Below are positions 8,436 through 16,586 of a stretch of 35,892 bases of DNA, one piece after another. Below the pieces are notes generated by a model. It was not told where the DNA came from. It saw nothing but the letters and a program-made list of their open reading frames with translations, and made no database searches. Within the stretch, counting starts at the first letter, position 1; every line of letters begins with the position of its first letter. Source of the stretch: an uncultured Prevotella sp. Lineage in GTDB: Bacteria > Bacteroidota > Bacteroidia > Bacteroidales > Bacteroidaceae. The stretch spans positions 1-35,892 of the forward strand of contig CAMNPN010000096.1 of the NCBI GenBank assembly GCA_946548085.1, given 5' to 3'. Position numbers and translations under genes: made by a program.

Positions 8436-9638
8436 ATGAAGAAACAAATGCTATCCCTCATGCTGACGGCCTCCGCCTTAGGAGCTGTCGCACAGCAGAC
8501 GCTCACCGTCAGCGTATCCAACCCTTCTGCCACAGTTCGGAATGACCAGCCTGTCGTCATCAGTCTCAAGTCCTTTGGCGACGTCCGCGCGGCACTCGTC
8601 ACCACCAGCGGACAGGAGATTCCCTGCCAGCTCGACGACCTCGACCAAGACGAGACCTTCGACGAGCTCTGCTTCCTGACAGACCTCAACGGCAAAGAAA
8701 CGAAGCAGTACGAGGTGAAGCTCCTTTCCGAAGGAGAGCCACGTCCCTACCCTGCCCGTGTCTACGCCGAGATGCTCATCCGCAACGACAAGGTGAAGGA
8801 GAAGAATAAGCACAACAACTTCATCGAGTCGATTACGGCCCGTGGCGACTGTGCCAACTCTTACAACATCCAGCATCATCATGGTGTCGACTTTGAGAGC
8901 GAGCTCAACGGCATCCGCATCTACTTCGACAAACGGCAGACGATCGACCTCTATGGCAAGTACCAGAAACGCCTCGAGTTACAGGCCACACAGTTCTATA
9001 CCTCGAAGGAGCAGAAGGCAGAAGGCTATGGCGACGACGTGCTGTGGGTGGGCAACACATTCGGTCTCGGAGCCTTCCGCGGCTGGGACGGTCAGCAGCC
9101 CACGATGATAGATCCCGTTCGTAGCCGCACGCAGCGCATCATCTCCTACGGTCCGCTGCGCACCATCGTCGAACTGGTAGACCGTGGCTGGCAAGGAGTG
9201 AATATGACCATCCGCTATACCCAGTATGCTGGCCATCGCGATACCGATGTCGATGTGTTCTTCAACAAGAACGTCGGCGACCGCCTCTTCTCTACGGGTA
9301 TCATCAACGTGAAGGGCTCTGAGGAGTTTAGCGACAAACAGGGATTACGTGCCTGCTGGGGTACCGACTGGCCTTCAAGTGACACCATCAACTTCAAGCG
9401 CGAGACTGTCGGTCTGGGTATCTGCATCCCCCAGCAATACATCAAGCGCGAAGAGCCTGCCAACAAAGACAACTATGCCTTCGTGGTTGCCACACCTGAC
9501 AGCCACATACATTACAAGATTATTTATTGCTCTGATAACGAGACATTTGGATATCATTCCGCCAAGGAATGGTTTGAGTTCCTGAAGGAGTGGAAGAAAG
9601 AAGTGGTTGACAGACCAATAGACATCAAGATATTCTGA
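8436..9638 (+). CDS. Secreted DUF4861 family protein
   Basis: 400 residues. A signal peptide (1-19, ending GAVAQ) precedes a single large beta-rich domain that I recognise as DUF4861: an N-terminal DQPVVISL segment, a central GDDVLWVGNTFGLGAFRGWDG stretch and AKEWFEFLKEW near the C-terminus. DUF4861 proteins are found mainly in Bacteroidetes polysaccharide-utilisation regions, often beside pectin enzymes, but I know of no firmly established reaction. The pectate lyase in this window is 8 kb away and not linked. Unlike several exported neighbours it lacks the short C-terminal tail. Its stop codon abuts an 8-bp tandem repeat array. Confidence 0.7.
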   Translation: MKKQMLSLMLTASALGAVAQQTLTVSVSNPSATVRNDQPVVISLKSFGDVRAALVTTSGQEIPCQLDDLDQDETFDELCFLTDLNGKETKQYEVKLLSEGEPRPYPARVYAEMLIRNDKVKEKNKHNNFIESITARGDCANSYNIQHHHGVDFESELNGIRIYFDKRQTIDLYGKYQKRLELQATQFYTSKEQKAEGYGDDVLWVGNTFGLGAFRGWDGQQPTMIDPVRSRTQRIISYGPLRTIVELVDRGWQGVNMTIRYTQYAGHRDTDVDVFFNKNVGDRLFSTGIINVKGSEEFSDKQGLRACWGTDWPSSDTINFKRETVGLGICIPQQYIKREEPANKDNYAFVVATPDSHIHYKIIYCSDNETFGYHSAKEWFEFLKEWKKEVVDRPIDIKIF

Positions 9639-9794
9639 CTATTAGACTATTAGACTATTAGACAAATAGACAATTAGACAATAAGACTTCTTTTTATTTT
9701 TGTATAGATGTTTAGTATTCAGAAAATCTATATGTAAAGTTGTCTAATTGTCTATTTGTCTATTTGTCTAAATGTCTATTTGTCTAAATGTCTT
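9639..9794. repeat. Two facing arrays of an 8-bp tandem repeat
   Basis: Left array 9639-9687: six degenerate copies of CTATTAGA/CAAATAGA starting immediately after the DUF4861 stop. Right array 9742-9794: six copies of GTCTATTT/GTCTAAAT, its reverse complement. Together they form a very long imperfect hairpin between convergent genes, plausibly a shared terminator. The right array runs into the 3' end of the glycosyltransferase gene and encodes its last residues. Confidence 0.85.
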
Positions 9795-10790
9795 CCGACC
9801 TTTGACGTAGTATTGCCAGAGCAAAGAGAAATCCTTTCGCTCTGGTATTTTTTTTGCCACGCGACTCGCCTGAATCCGTCGACGGTCTTCCTCGAAGTCC
9901 TTCCGCCAGCGTTTGAATGCCTTCCGAGCCCTATAGACAGCCTTGAAGTCGCCGAGGTTGCGCTTGAGGATCAGCATCTCCCAGGCAGCCAGATAGTCTA
10001 GGAACCATCGCCAGCGCATCACAGGCCTCAGTTCTTCTTCTGGCAGGCACTTATACAGCATCGTCAGGTTGTTGCGGAAATTCAGGAAGGTCTTCATCGA
10101 ATTCGACTTTGGCAGCGTGCCGCCACCCACATGATAGACGTAGCTCTCGGGCAGACATACAATCCTACGGCCCTTGATACGCAGCCGCCAGCAGAGGTCG
10201 ATCTCCTCGTTATGGGCAAAGAATCGGCCGTCGAGCCCACCCACCGACCAGTAATCGGCAGAGCGGATCATCAGTGCGGCACCCGTCGCCCAAAGGCAGT
10301 CTGTCTGATAGTCATACTGGCCATCGTCTTCCTCCACTGTCTCAAAGATACGCCCACGACAGAAAGGGTAGCCGTATCTGTCGAGGTATCCCCCACTCGC
10401 CCCAGCATATTCAAAGCGGTCTTTGTCGAAGATAGATAGCAGTTTAGGCTGGCATGCCGCCACATCCTGATGCACATCCATGAATTCTACCAACGGCGTA
10501 AGCCAGTGGTGGGTCACTTCTATATCGGAGTTCAGCAGCAGATAATACTTTGCCTCAATCTGCCGCAAGGCTTTGTTGTAGCCCTCTGCAAAGCCCCAAT
10601 TCCTTTCCAGCGGGACGAGCTTCACCTCGGGAAAGTGCTTCTTCAGCATCTCCAACGAACCGTCTGTCGACGCATTATCGGCAACATATACCGTCGCCTC
10701 GTCTCTCGAATACTGCAGCACAGAGGGCAGATACTTCTCAAGCATCGACAGCCCGTTCCAGTTCAGTATCACAATAGCCACCTTCTCCAT
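9768..10790 (-). CDS. Family 2 glycosyltransferase
   Basis: 340 residues. A GT-A fold transferase with VAIVILNWNG at residue 4, VADNASTDGS near 36, the metal-binding LLLNSD near 85 and FFAHNEEIDLCWR near 195, the layout of rhamnosyltransferase-like GT2 enzymes that build cell-surface glycans with nucleotide sugars. There is no membrane segment, but the C-terminal 80 residues are strongly basic and amphipathic (RARKAFKRWRKDFEEDRRR), which may hold it at the inner membrane. It starts 16 bases after mtaB and is probably co-transcribed. The last five or six residues come from the 8-bp repeat array, so the exact C-terminus is repeat-dependent and probably unimportant. Confidence 0.85.
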   Translation of the reverse strand: MEKVAIVILNWNGLSMLEKYLPSVLQYSRDEATVYVADNASTDGSLEMLKKHFPEVKLVPLERNWGFAEGYNKALRQIEAKYYLLLNSDIEVTHHWLTPLVEFMDVHQDVAACQPKLLSIFDKDRFEYAGASGGYLDRYGYPFCRGRIFETVEEDDGQYDYQTDCLWATGAALMIRSADYWSVGGLDGRFFAHNEEIDLCWRLRIKGRRIVCLPESYVYHVGGGTLPKSNSMKTFLNFRNNLTMLYKCLPEEELRPVMRWRWFLDYLAAWEMLILKRNLGDFKAVYRARKAFKRWRKDFEEDRRRIQASRVAKKIPERKDFSLLWQYYVKGRKTFRQIDI

Positions 10791-10806
10791 CTCGCGCGTA
10801 CCTTAT

Positions 10807-12138
10807 TTATATTATACCCTTCAGCGCTTGCTTATCACGAGTCAGCTCGCCAAGTTGCACACTCACCAACTGATTGTCGAGAGACGCATCAGCATCCCGA
10901 GGTGACAGTTCTACACGGATATAGTTCTTCGTGAATCCATGCATCGCCCTTCCGCGTGTCGCTTTCTCGAAAAGCACCTCCGCCTCCTGTCCGATATGGC
11001 GCTGATAGAAGGCTTCTGTCTTCGCCTCCGAGAGATCCAGCAGACGCTTACTGCGCTGTTTCTTTTCTTTGTCGCTTACCTTATAGGGAATCTTCAGAGC
11101 CGACGTCCCAGGACGTTCCGAATAGGGAAACACATGCAGTTGTGTCACGTCGAGCGCATCGAGGAAGCGGTAAGTCTCCTCAAAGCACTCTGGAGTCTCG
11201 CCACGACAGCCCACCATCACGTCTACGCCGATGAACGCATCCGGCATCAGCTCCTTAATCTTATAGATCTTATCAGCAAACAGCTGTGCATCGTAATGGC
11301 GATGCATCAGTTTCAGCACCGTATCGCTGCCACTCTGCAACGGGATATGGAAGTGTGGCATAAACGCCCTGCTCTCTGCACAGAAGGTAATCAGCTCATC
11401 CGTCAGCAGGTCGGGCTCCAGCGAACTGATCCTGTAGCGGCTGATACCCTCAACATCGTCGAGGGCCTTTACCAGGTCGATAAAATGCTCACCCGTGGAT
11501 TTTCCAAAGTCGCCGATGTTCACACCCGTCAGCACAATCTCCTTGCCACCCTCCTGGGCTGCAGCCCTCGCCTGGGCTACAAGTGAGGCAACGGTCGGAT
11601 TTCTGCTGAAGCCCCTGGCGTATGGAATAGTGCAATAGGTGCAGAAGTAGTCACAGCCGTCCTGCACCTTCAGGAAGTAGCGCGTCCTGTTGCCTCTCGA
11701 GCAGCTGGGCGCGAACGACTTGATATCCTTCGTCTTCTTAATATAATAAGGTGTACGGGCCTCTACGCTCCGATCCAGGTTTTCGCTCAAGAACTGAATC
11801 AGCTGCGCCTTCTCATCAGAGCCCAATACCAGATCGACTCCCTCGATGGCGGCCACCTCTTCTGCCTCCAGCTGGGCATAGCAGCCAGTCACTACGACGA
11901 AGGCGCCGGGATGCTGACGCACCATCCGATGGATGGCCTGCCGACACTTGCGATCGGCCACCTCTGTCACCGAACAGGTATTAATCAGACAGATATCGGC
12001 ATGCTCACCCTTCTCTGCCGTACGCACGCCCAGCTCTTGAAGCACCCTCCCAAAGGTTGATGTCTCTGAGAAGTTCAGCTTACAACCAAGCGTATAGTAA
12101 GCAGCCGTTTTGCCTTGAAAAGCGGAAGAATTAATCAT
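10807..12138 (-). CDS. mtaB: tRNA t6A37 methylthiotransferase MtaB
   Basis: 443 residues. A radical SAM methylthiotransferase that converts t6A37 to ms2t6A37 in tRNAs reading ANN codons. An N-terminal UPF0004 domain carries the three auxiliary cluster cysteines (TLGCKLN Cys19, INTCSV, VVTGCYAQ), and the radical SAM CX3CX2C motif is at Cys162/166/169 (GCDYFCTYC). A C-terminal TRAM-like segment is present. The TLGCKLN start and lack of a MiaB-type signature favour MtaB over MiaB or RimO. It is followed at 16 bases by the GT2 gene. A possible promoter lies at 12188-12196 on the minus strand. Confidence 0.9.
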   Translation of the reverse strand: MINSSAFQGKTAAYYTLGCKLNFSETSTFGRVLQELGVRTAEKGEHADICLINTCSVTEVADRKCRQAIHRMVRQHPGAFVVVTGCYAQLEAEEVAAIEGVDLVLGSDEKAQLIQFLSENLDRSVEARTPYYIKKTKDIKSFAPSCSRGNRTRYFLKVQDGCDYFCTYCTIPYARGFSRNPTVASLVAQARAAAQEGGKEIVLTGVNIGDFGKSTGEHFIDLVKALDDVEGISRYRISSLEPDLLTDELITFCAESRAFMPHFHIPLQSGSDTVLKLMHRHYDAQLFADKIYKIKELMPDAFIGVDVMVGCRGETPECFEETYRFLDALDVTQLHVFPYSERPGTSALKIPYKVSDKEKKQRSKRLLDLSEAKTEAFYQRHIGQEAEVLFEKATRGRAMHGFTKNYIRVELSPRDADASLDNQLVSVQLGELTRDKQALKGII

Positions 12139-12187
12139 TTTTCACTTTTTAACCTTTATACCTTTTAACCTTTCCCTGTTATCGGGC

Positions 12188-12196
12188 ACAAAGGTA
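12188..12196 (-). promoter_or_regulatory. -7 element of mtaB
   Basis: TACCTTTGT on the minus strand, 50 bases before the ATG at 12138; the best TTG is 22 bases further up, slightly long. The rest of 12139-12425 is AT-rich and holds nothing else clear. Confidence 0.45.
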
Positions 12197-12365
12197 CTAC
12201 ATTTTTCGCAATTTTCATCAATTTTTGCCTTTTTTCCTCTAACTGGTGAAATCATACCATTTTTTAACATTTCGTATCTCGTTGATTATCAGTACTTTGC
12301 TAAAAAGTTACAAAATTAACCAAAAAAAAATCGAAAAAAATGATACGCCGTATTAAAATTATGCT

Positions 12366-12374
12366 TACCTTTGC
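12366..12374 (+). promoter_or_regulatory. -7 element of the small lipoprotein gene
   Basis: TACCTTTGC 52 bases before the ATG at 12426, in a very AT-rich leader. No good -33 box seen. Confidence 0.5.
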
Positions 12375-12425
12375 ATCGTTTTAATAAACAAATGATTGTT
12401 TTACAGATTTAAAAGCATTAGAAAA

Positions 12426-12614
12426 ATGAAGAAATTAGTATTTATGTTCGTGGCAGTTGCTGCTATCTCTTTCGCATCTTGTGGTAACAAGGCTCAGGCT
12501 CCTGTTGAGGAGACTGTTGACTCTATCGCAGAGGTTGTTGATAGCGTTGTTGACAGTCTGGCTGATTCTACAGCCGCTGCTGTTGACTCTGTTGCTGCTA
12601 CTGTTAATCAGTAA
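12426..12614 (+). CDS. Small acidic lipoprotein with VDS repeats
   Basis: 62 residues from the ATG at 12426 (an upstream TTG start would spoil the signal peptide). MKKLVFMFVAVAAISFASC is a lipoprotein signal with Cys19. The mature part is almost only Val, Asp, Ser, Ala and Glu with repeated VDS units (VDSIAEVVDSVVDSLADS), likely a short amphipathic helix or coiled coil. Codon use is rich in GCT/GTT, unlike its neighbours, which with a strong terminator suggests high expression. Tiny lipoproteins of this kind are common and uncharacterised in Bacteroidales. Confidence 0.8.
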   Translation: MKKLVFMFVAVAAISFASCGNKAQAPVEETVDSIAEVVDSVVDSLADSTAAAVDSVAATVNQ

Positions 12615-12638
12615 TCAACGAACACTTGAGAGAAAAGA

Positions 12639-12671
12639 GGCCGTTGGACGGGAGTCCAGCGGCCTTTCTTT
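12639..12671 (+). terminator. Terminator of the small lipoprotein gene
   Basis: An 11-bp stem with one G-U pair (GGCCGTTGGAC at 12639-12649 with 12654-12664), a 4-base loop and a T-rich tail TTTCTTT. Confidence 0.9.
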
Positions 12672-12691
12672 GTCGTTATACATGGACACAC

Positions 12692-12729
12692 AGAAAAAAC
12701 GGCCCTGGGACGAAACGCCTCAGGGCCGT
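12692..12729 (-). terminator. Terminator of the EF-G paralogue gene
   Basis: ACGGCCCTG at 12699-12707 pairs with 12721-12729. On the minus strand the stem is followed by six T. It faces the previous terminator. Confidence 0.9.
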
Positions 12730-12753
12730 ACTAATGTATAAAAGTAGTCAGTA

Positions 12754-14913
12754 TTAGTCTTCCTCCTTCATCTCCTCCTCGTGCTGCTTGATCAGTGCCT
12801 GCTGGATGTCGTTCGGCACAAGTTCGTAACTCGAGAACTTCGTGGTGAATGAAGCACGGCCACCCGTCAGCGACGAGAGGGCGATGGAGTAGCTGGCCAG
12901 CTCCTTGAGAGGAATCTTGGCGGACAGTTTCTGATAGCCGGCCTCAGAGTCCATACCCATGATGATGGCACGACGGCCCTGGAGGTCAGACATCACATCA
13001 CCCATGTAGTCGCCAGGAACGAGCACCTCGAGGTCGTAGATCGGCTCGAGCACCTTCGGACCGGCCTCCTTGAAGGCTGCGGAGAAGGCGTTACGGGCTG
13101 CCAGCATGAACGAGAGTTCGTTGGAGTCAACGGGGTGCATCTTACCATCGTAGACGATGACACGGACGTCACGGGCATAAGAACCTGTCAACGGGCCCTG
13201 CTCCATGCGCTCCATGATACCCTTGAGGATGGCAGGCATGAAACGGAGGTCGATGGCACCACCAACGACCGAGTTGATGAAGACGAGCTTGCCGCCCCAC
13301 TCCAGGTCGATCTCTTCCTTGCCCTTGATGTTCATCTTGAACTCCTGACCATTGATCTTGAACGATGTGGGATCAGGCATACCCTCGGTATAAGGCTCCA
13401 GGATCAGGTGTACCTCACCGAACTGTCCGGCACCACCCGACTGCTTCTTATGACGGTAGTCGGCACGGGCCATCTTCGTGATGGTCTCACGATACGGGAT
13501 CTTCGGCTCGATATATTCAATCTGAATCTTCTCGTTGTTCTCCATACGCCACTTCAGGGTACGCAGATGGAACTCACCCTGTCCGTGGACGATGATCTGA
13601 CGAAGTTCCTTCGACTGCTCAACCACCCATGTGGGATCCTCCTGACGCATCTTCTGCAGGGCAGCCATCATCTTCTCGGTCTCAGACTCATTCACAGCCT
13701 TGATGGCACGAGAGAACTTCGAATTAGGATATTTAATGAAGTCGAACTTGTTCTCGCAGTCCTTGCCGTTGAGGGTGTTGCCCGTCTTCACATCCTTCAG
13801 TTTCACGGTACAGCCAATGTCGCCGGCACGCAGTTCGTCAACCTGGATACGGTTGGCACCTGCACAAGCATACAGTGTACCAATACGCTCCTTAGAACCA
13901 CGATCGGCGTTCGTCAGGTCGTCACCACTCTTCACAGTACCACTCATCACCTTGAAGTAACTCACCTCACCGATATGAGGCTCGACACCTGTCTTGAAGA
14001 AATAGAGTGATGTGGGAGCAGCCGCGTCGGCAGGCACTTCCTGACCAGCAGCATTCTTGATGACAGGCATCTCGCTGACGAAAGGAACCACGTTGCCAAG
14101 GAACTCCATCAGACGGCGGACACCCATGTCACGACCTGCGCAGACACAGAACACGGGGAAGATGGAACGGGTGACGAGGCCCTTGCGGATACCCTCGCGC
14201 ATCTCGTCCTCAGAGAGGTCTTCGGTCTCGAAGAACTTCTCCATCAGCGTATCGTCGCCAGCGGCGGCAGCCTCCACGAGGGCAGCCTTCATCTCCTTGG
14301 CCTTATCCAACTGATCAGCAGGGATGTCCTCGATGATAGGAGCACCACCCTCGGGCTTCCAAGAGTATTTCTTCATCAGCAGCACGTCGATGACGCTGTT
14401 GAAGCCGGCACCTGTAGCGATAGGATACTGCACGGGGACGCAGTTCGGGCCATAGACCTCCTTCAACTGGTTGAGGATCTGGTCGAAGTCGCAGTTGTCG
14501 CGATCCAACTGGTTCACCAGGAAGATAACGGGCTTCTTCAGTTTCTCCGTGTTGCGGAAAGCGTTCATCGTACCCACCTCAGGACCATACTGACCGTTGA
14601 CGAGCAGCACGGCCTGGTCGGTGACGTTCAGGGCGGTGATGGCACCTCCCACGAAGTCATCACTACCCGGGCAGTCGATGATGTTCAGTTTCTTGTTGTT
14701 CCACTCTACATGAAAAACAGTAGAGAACACCGAGTAGCCGTACTCCTGTTCCACAGGGAAGTAGTCGCTCATGGTGTTCTTACCCTCTACGGTGCCGCGG
14801 CGCTTGATGATGCCAGCCTCGTAGACCATTGCTTCGGCAAGAGTCGTCTTGCCGCTACCCGCACTGCCAAGCAGGGCGATGTTCTTGATTTCGTTTGTTT
14901 GATAGATCTTCAT
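12754..14913 (-). CDS. EF-G paralogue (EF-G2 type) with altered GTPase motifs
   Basis: 719 residues, full EF-G length with all five domains, for example HGQGEFHLRTL in domain III and QSGGAGQFGEV in domain IV. The G domain departs from true EF-G. The P-loop is GSAGSGKTT (16-24) instead of GHVDAGKTT. The switch II DTPGH motif is DCPGS (80-84), replacing the catalytic His by Ser84. G4 is NQLD instead of NKMD. These are marks of the second Bacteroidetes EF-G, which in Bacteroides thetaiotaomicron has been reported to support translocation without GTP hydrolysis and to matter for gut colonisation under starvation. I infer the same role here; the canonical fusA should be elsewhere in the genome. 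It is monocistronic, with its own terminator. No clear promoter was recognised upstream. Confidence 0.88.
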   Translation of the reverse strand: MKIYQTNEIKNIALLGSAGSGKTTLAEAMVYEAGIIKRRGTVEGKNTMSDYFPVEQEYGYSVFSTVFHVEWNNKKLNIIDCPGSDDFVGGAITALNVTDQAVLLVNGQYGPEVGTMNAFRNTEKLKKPVIFLVNQLDRDNCDFDQILNQLKEVYGPNCVPVQYPIATGAGFNSVIDVLLMKKYSWKPEGGAPIIEDIPADQLDKAKEMKAALVEAAAAGDDTLMEKFFETEDLSEDEMREGIRKGLVTRSIFPVFCVCAGRDMGVRRLMEFLGNVVPFVSEMPVIKNAAGQEVPADAAAPTSLYFFKTGVEPHIGEVSYFKVMSGTVKSGDDLTNADRGSKERIGTLYACAGANRIQVDELRAGDIGCTVKLKDVKTGNTLNGKDCENKFDFIKYPNSKFSRAIKAVNESETEKMMAALQKMRQEDPTWVVEQSKELRQIIVHGQGEFHLRTLKWRMENNEKIQIEYIEPKIPYRETITKMARADYRHKKQSGGAGQFGEVHLILEPYTEGMPDPTSFKINGQEFKMNIKGKEEIDLEWGGKLVFINSVVGGAIDLRFMPAILKGIMERMEQGPLTGSYARDVRVIVYDGKMHPVDSNELSFMLAARNAFSAAFKEAGPKVLEPIYDLEVLVPGDYMGDVMSDLQGRRAIIMGMDSEAGYQKLSAKIPLKELASYSIALSSLTGGRASFTTKFSSYELVPNDIQQALIKQHEEEMKEED

Positions 14914-15065
14914 ATCATTTAGGTTTTAGATGAATTATCCAGTAAAGCGGCCACTAAGGTAGGCATTTTTCGATAAATAGCCAAGAAAATCTTGCAAATA
15001 TTAAACATTATTAGTAATTCTGAGCTTCGCTCGAAGATACTCACGCTCGAAAACACTCAAATAAA

Positions 15066-15098
15066 TTTGGTATTTTGCTCGCTAAATTGTATCTTTGT
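15066..15098 (+). promoter_or_regulatory. Promoter of hemW, very close to the start codon
   Basis: TTTG at 15066-15069, 20-base spacer, TATCTTTGT at 15090-15098. The ATG at 15106 is only 7 bases beyond, so the mRNA would be leaderless or nearly so. The element also rules out upstream starts for hemW. Confidence 0.75.
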
Positions 15099-15105
15099 AC
15101 CCAAA

Positions 15106-16344
15106 ATGGCAAGTTTATACATTCATATTCCATTCTGTAGAAGCAGATGTATCTATTGCGGCTTCTATTCGACGACGGCGCTCGACCTGCGACAGCGGTA
15201 TGTCGATGCGGTCTGTCGGGAGATGGAGATGAGATTGGAGGAAAGAGGAAAGAGAGAACCTCTTTCCACTATCTATCTCGGAGGCGGCACGCCCAGCCAA
15301 TTGACTGCCGAGCAACTGGAACAACTCTTTATATATATAAATAAGGTATATAACAGTACAGAGGTCACCATTGAGGTGAATCCCGACGATGTCACTGCAG
15401 AGTTTGCTGCGAGGTTAGCGCAGCTACCCGTCAACCGCGTCTCGATGGGTGTGCAGACCTTCGATGACGAGCGGCTGCGGTTCCTCCGTCGCAGACATAC
15501 AGCCAGTCAGGCCGTAGAGGCCGTCGAGAGACTGCGCGCGGCAGGCTTCAGGAACCTAAGCGTCGACCTGATGTACGGCTTCCCTGGCGAGAGCCTGTCA
15601 GACTGGGAATCGGATATCGACGCAGTCCTTGCCCTCAACGTAGAGCACATATCAGCCTACTGTCTGATGATAGAGGAAGGGACGCCATTGCATAAGATGT
15701 TTACAGTTGACGGTTTAAGTTCTTGCGTCCCTGCGGTAGCAAGCGGCAAAGCCGAGCGTACAGATGATTACTCCGGCAATCAACACAATGAGAACTGTCC
15801 CCAGTGTGTTGACGAGGAAACCGAGCGCCAGATGTACTACACCCTCATCGACCGTCTGGAGGCAGCGGGCTACGAACACTATGAGATATCTAACTTCGCC
15901 AGGAAAGGTTTCCGTTCGCGCCACAACTCCAACTACTGGAACGGCACCCCCTATATCGGTTTGGGGGCGGCAGCCCATTCCTACGACATCAGAAGCCGCT
16001 CGTGGAACGTGGCCGACATCAATGCTTATATGGAGGGTATCGAACACGATGAGCGACTGTTCGAGGAAGAACTCCTTGACGACGACACCCGCTACAACGA
16101 TGCCGTCACCGTCAGGCTGAGAACCAAAGAAGGCCTCGATCTCACGGCACTCTCAGACAGACACAGGGTCTACTGCATGAAAAATGCCCGCCGATACTTG
16201 GACGACGGGCTGTTGGAAATCGATTCCGCTACAAATCCTGCTGTCGGGGATTTACGATCCCCGACCCCATCCCAGCGATTACGCCTCACCCGCCGCGGAC
16301 TCTTCGTCAGCGACATGGTGATGAGCGACCTCATGATGGTCTAA
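15106..16344 (+). CDS. hemW: HemW-like radical SAM heme chaperone/coproporphyrinogen-III-oxidase-like protein
   Basis: 412 residues from the ATG at 15106, which gives the standard start MASLYIHIPFC. The radical SAM cysteines are 11, 15 and 18 (CRSRCIYC), with LGGGTPS near 62, EVNPDD, RVSMGVQTF and the HemW hallmark RHNSNYWNG. HemW proteins bind heme and are thought to deliver it to respiratory enzymes; older annotations call them oxygen-independent coproporphyrinogen oxidases. There are two oddities. A 34-codon in-frame insertion (residues 201-234) is bounded by 7-bp direct repeats. A second small extra segment near 375-390 contains a palindrome. Neither has a counterpart in the HemW layout I know. 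It ends overlapping the convergent small gene by 4 bases. Confidence 0.88.
   Translation: MASLYIHIPFCRSRCIYCGFYSTTALDLRQRYVDAVCREMEMRLEERGKREPLSTIYLGGGTPSQLTAEQLEQLFIYINKVYNSTEVTIEVNPDDVTAEFAARLAQLPVNRVSMGVQTFDDERLRFLRRRHTASQAVEAVERLRAAGFRNLSVDLMYGFPGESLSDWESDIDAVLALNVEHISAYCLMIEEGTPLHKMFTVDGLSSCVPAVASGKAERTDDYSGNQHNENCPQCVDEETERQMYYTLIDRLEAAGYEHYEISNFARKGFRSRHNSNYWNGTPYIGLGAAAHSYDIRSRSWNVADINAYMEGIEHDERLFEEELLDDDTRYNDAVTVRLRTKEGLDLTALSDRHRVYCMKNARRYLDDGLLEIDSATNPAVGDLRSPTPSQRLRLTRRGLFVSDMVMSDLMMV
15706..15814 (+). repeat. 102-bp in-frame insertion in hemW with 7-bp direct repeats
   Basis: GTTGACG occurs at 15706-15712 and again at 15808-15814; removing one repeat plus the sequence between deletes exactly 102 bp and restores a normal HemW reading (VDEETERQMYYTL). 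Inside are the short hairpins CTTGC/GCAAG and CGGC/GCCG. It looks like a small palindromic element with a target duplication. Confidence 0.6.
16238..16268. repeat. Palindrome inside the hemW 3' coding region
   Basis: TCGGGGAT at 16244-16251 pairs with ATCCCCGA at 16257-16264 around TTACG. It lies in a segment (ATNPAVGDLRSPTPS) that looks extra relative to the HemW C-terminus and resembles intergenic REP-type palindromes. Confidence 0.5.
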
Positions 16345-16568
16345 ATCTCCTCATTGGCCTCGGCCGACTCCTCCACAGCCTCCTCGGCCATGTCAAGCGA
16401 ATCGACAGCATTCGAGTCTACCACCTCTTCAGCAAAGTCTGTCTCCTGATAGTCGGTAGGCACGGCTCCATAGCAGGCCATGAAAATGAAGGGCGTCGCT
16501 CCGAAGCCGAGCCACACCAGTCCCTTCGTAGAGACCCATCGTACAATCTGATTCAATCCCTTCTTCAT
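16341..16568 (-). CDS. Small acidic membrane or lipoprotein
   Basis: 75 residues. A basic N-terminus (MKKGLNQIVRWVSTKG) precedes one hydrophobic stretch ending FIFMACYGAVP, a lipoprotein-like Cys, then a highly acidic tail (EEVVDSNAVDSLDMAEEAVEE). The MACYG context resembles short putative lipoproteins linked with radical SAM genes in Bacteroidetes, but the match is too short to be sure. It starts 18 bases after trxB and is probably in its operon. Its stop overlaps the convergent hemW stop. Confidence 0.6.
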   Translation of the reverse strand: MKKGLNQIVRWVSTKGLVWLGFGATPFIFMACYGAVPTDYQETDFAEEVVDSNAVDSLDMAEEAVEESAEANEEI

Positions 16569-16586
16569 ATAGAAACGTATTAAAAC

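Noticed and set aside
13135..14010. Plus-strand frame of 291 codons inside the EF-G gene
   Set aside because: Low-complexity His/Leu/Asp composition, typical of antisense to an EF-G gene.
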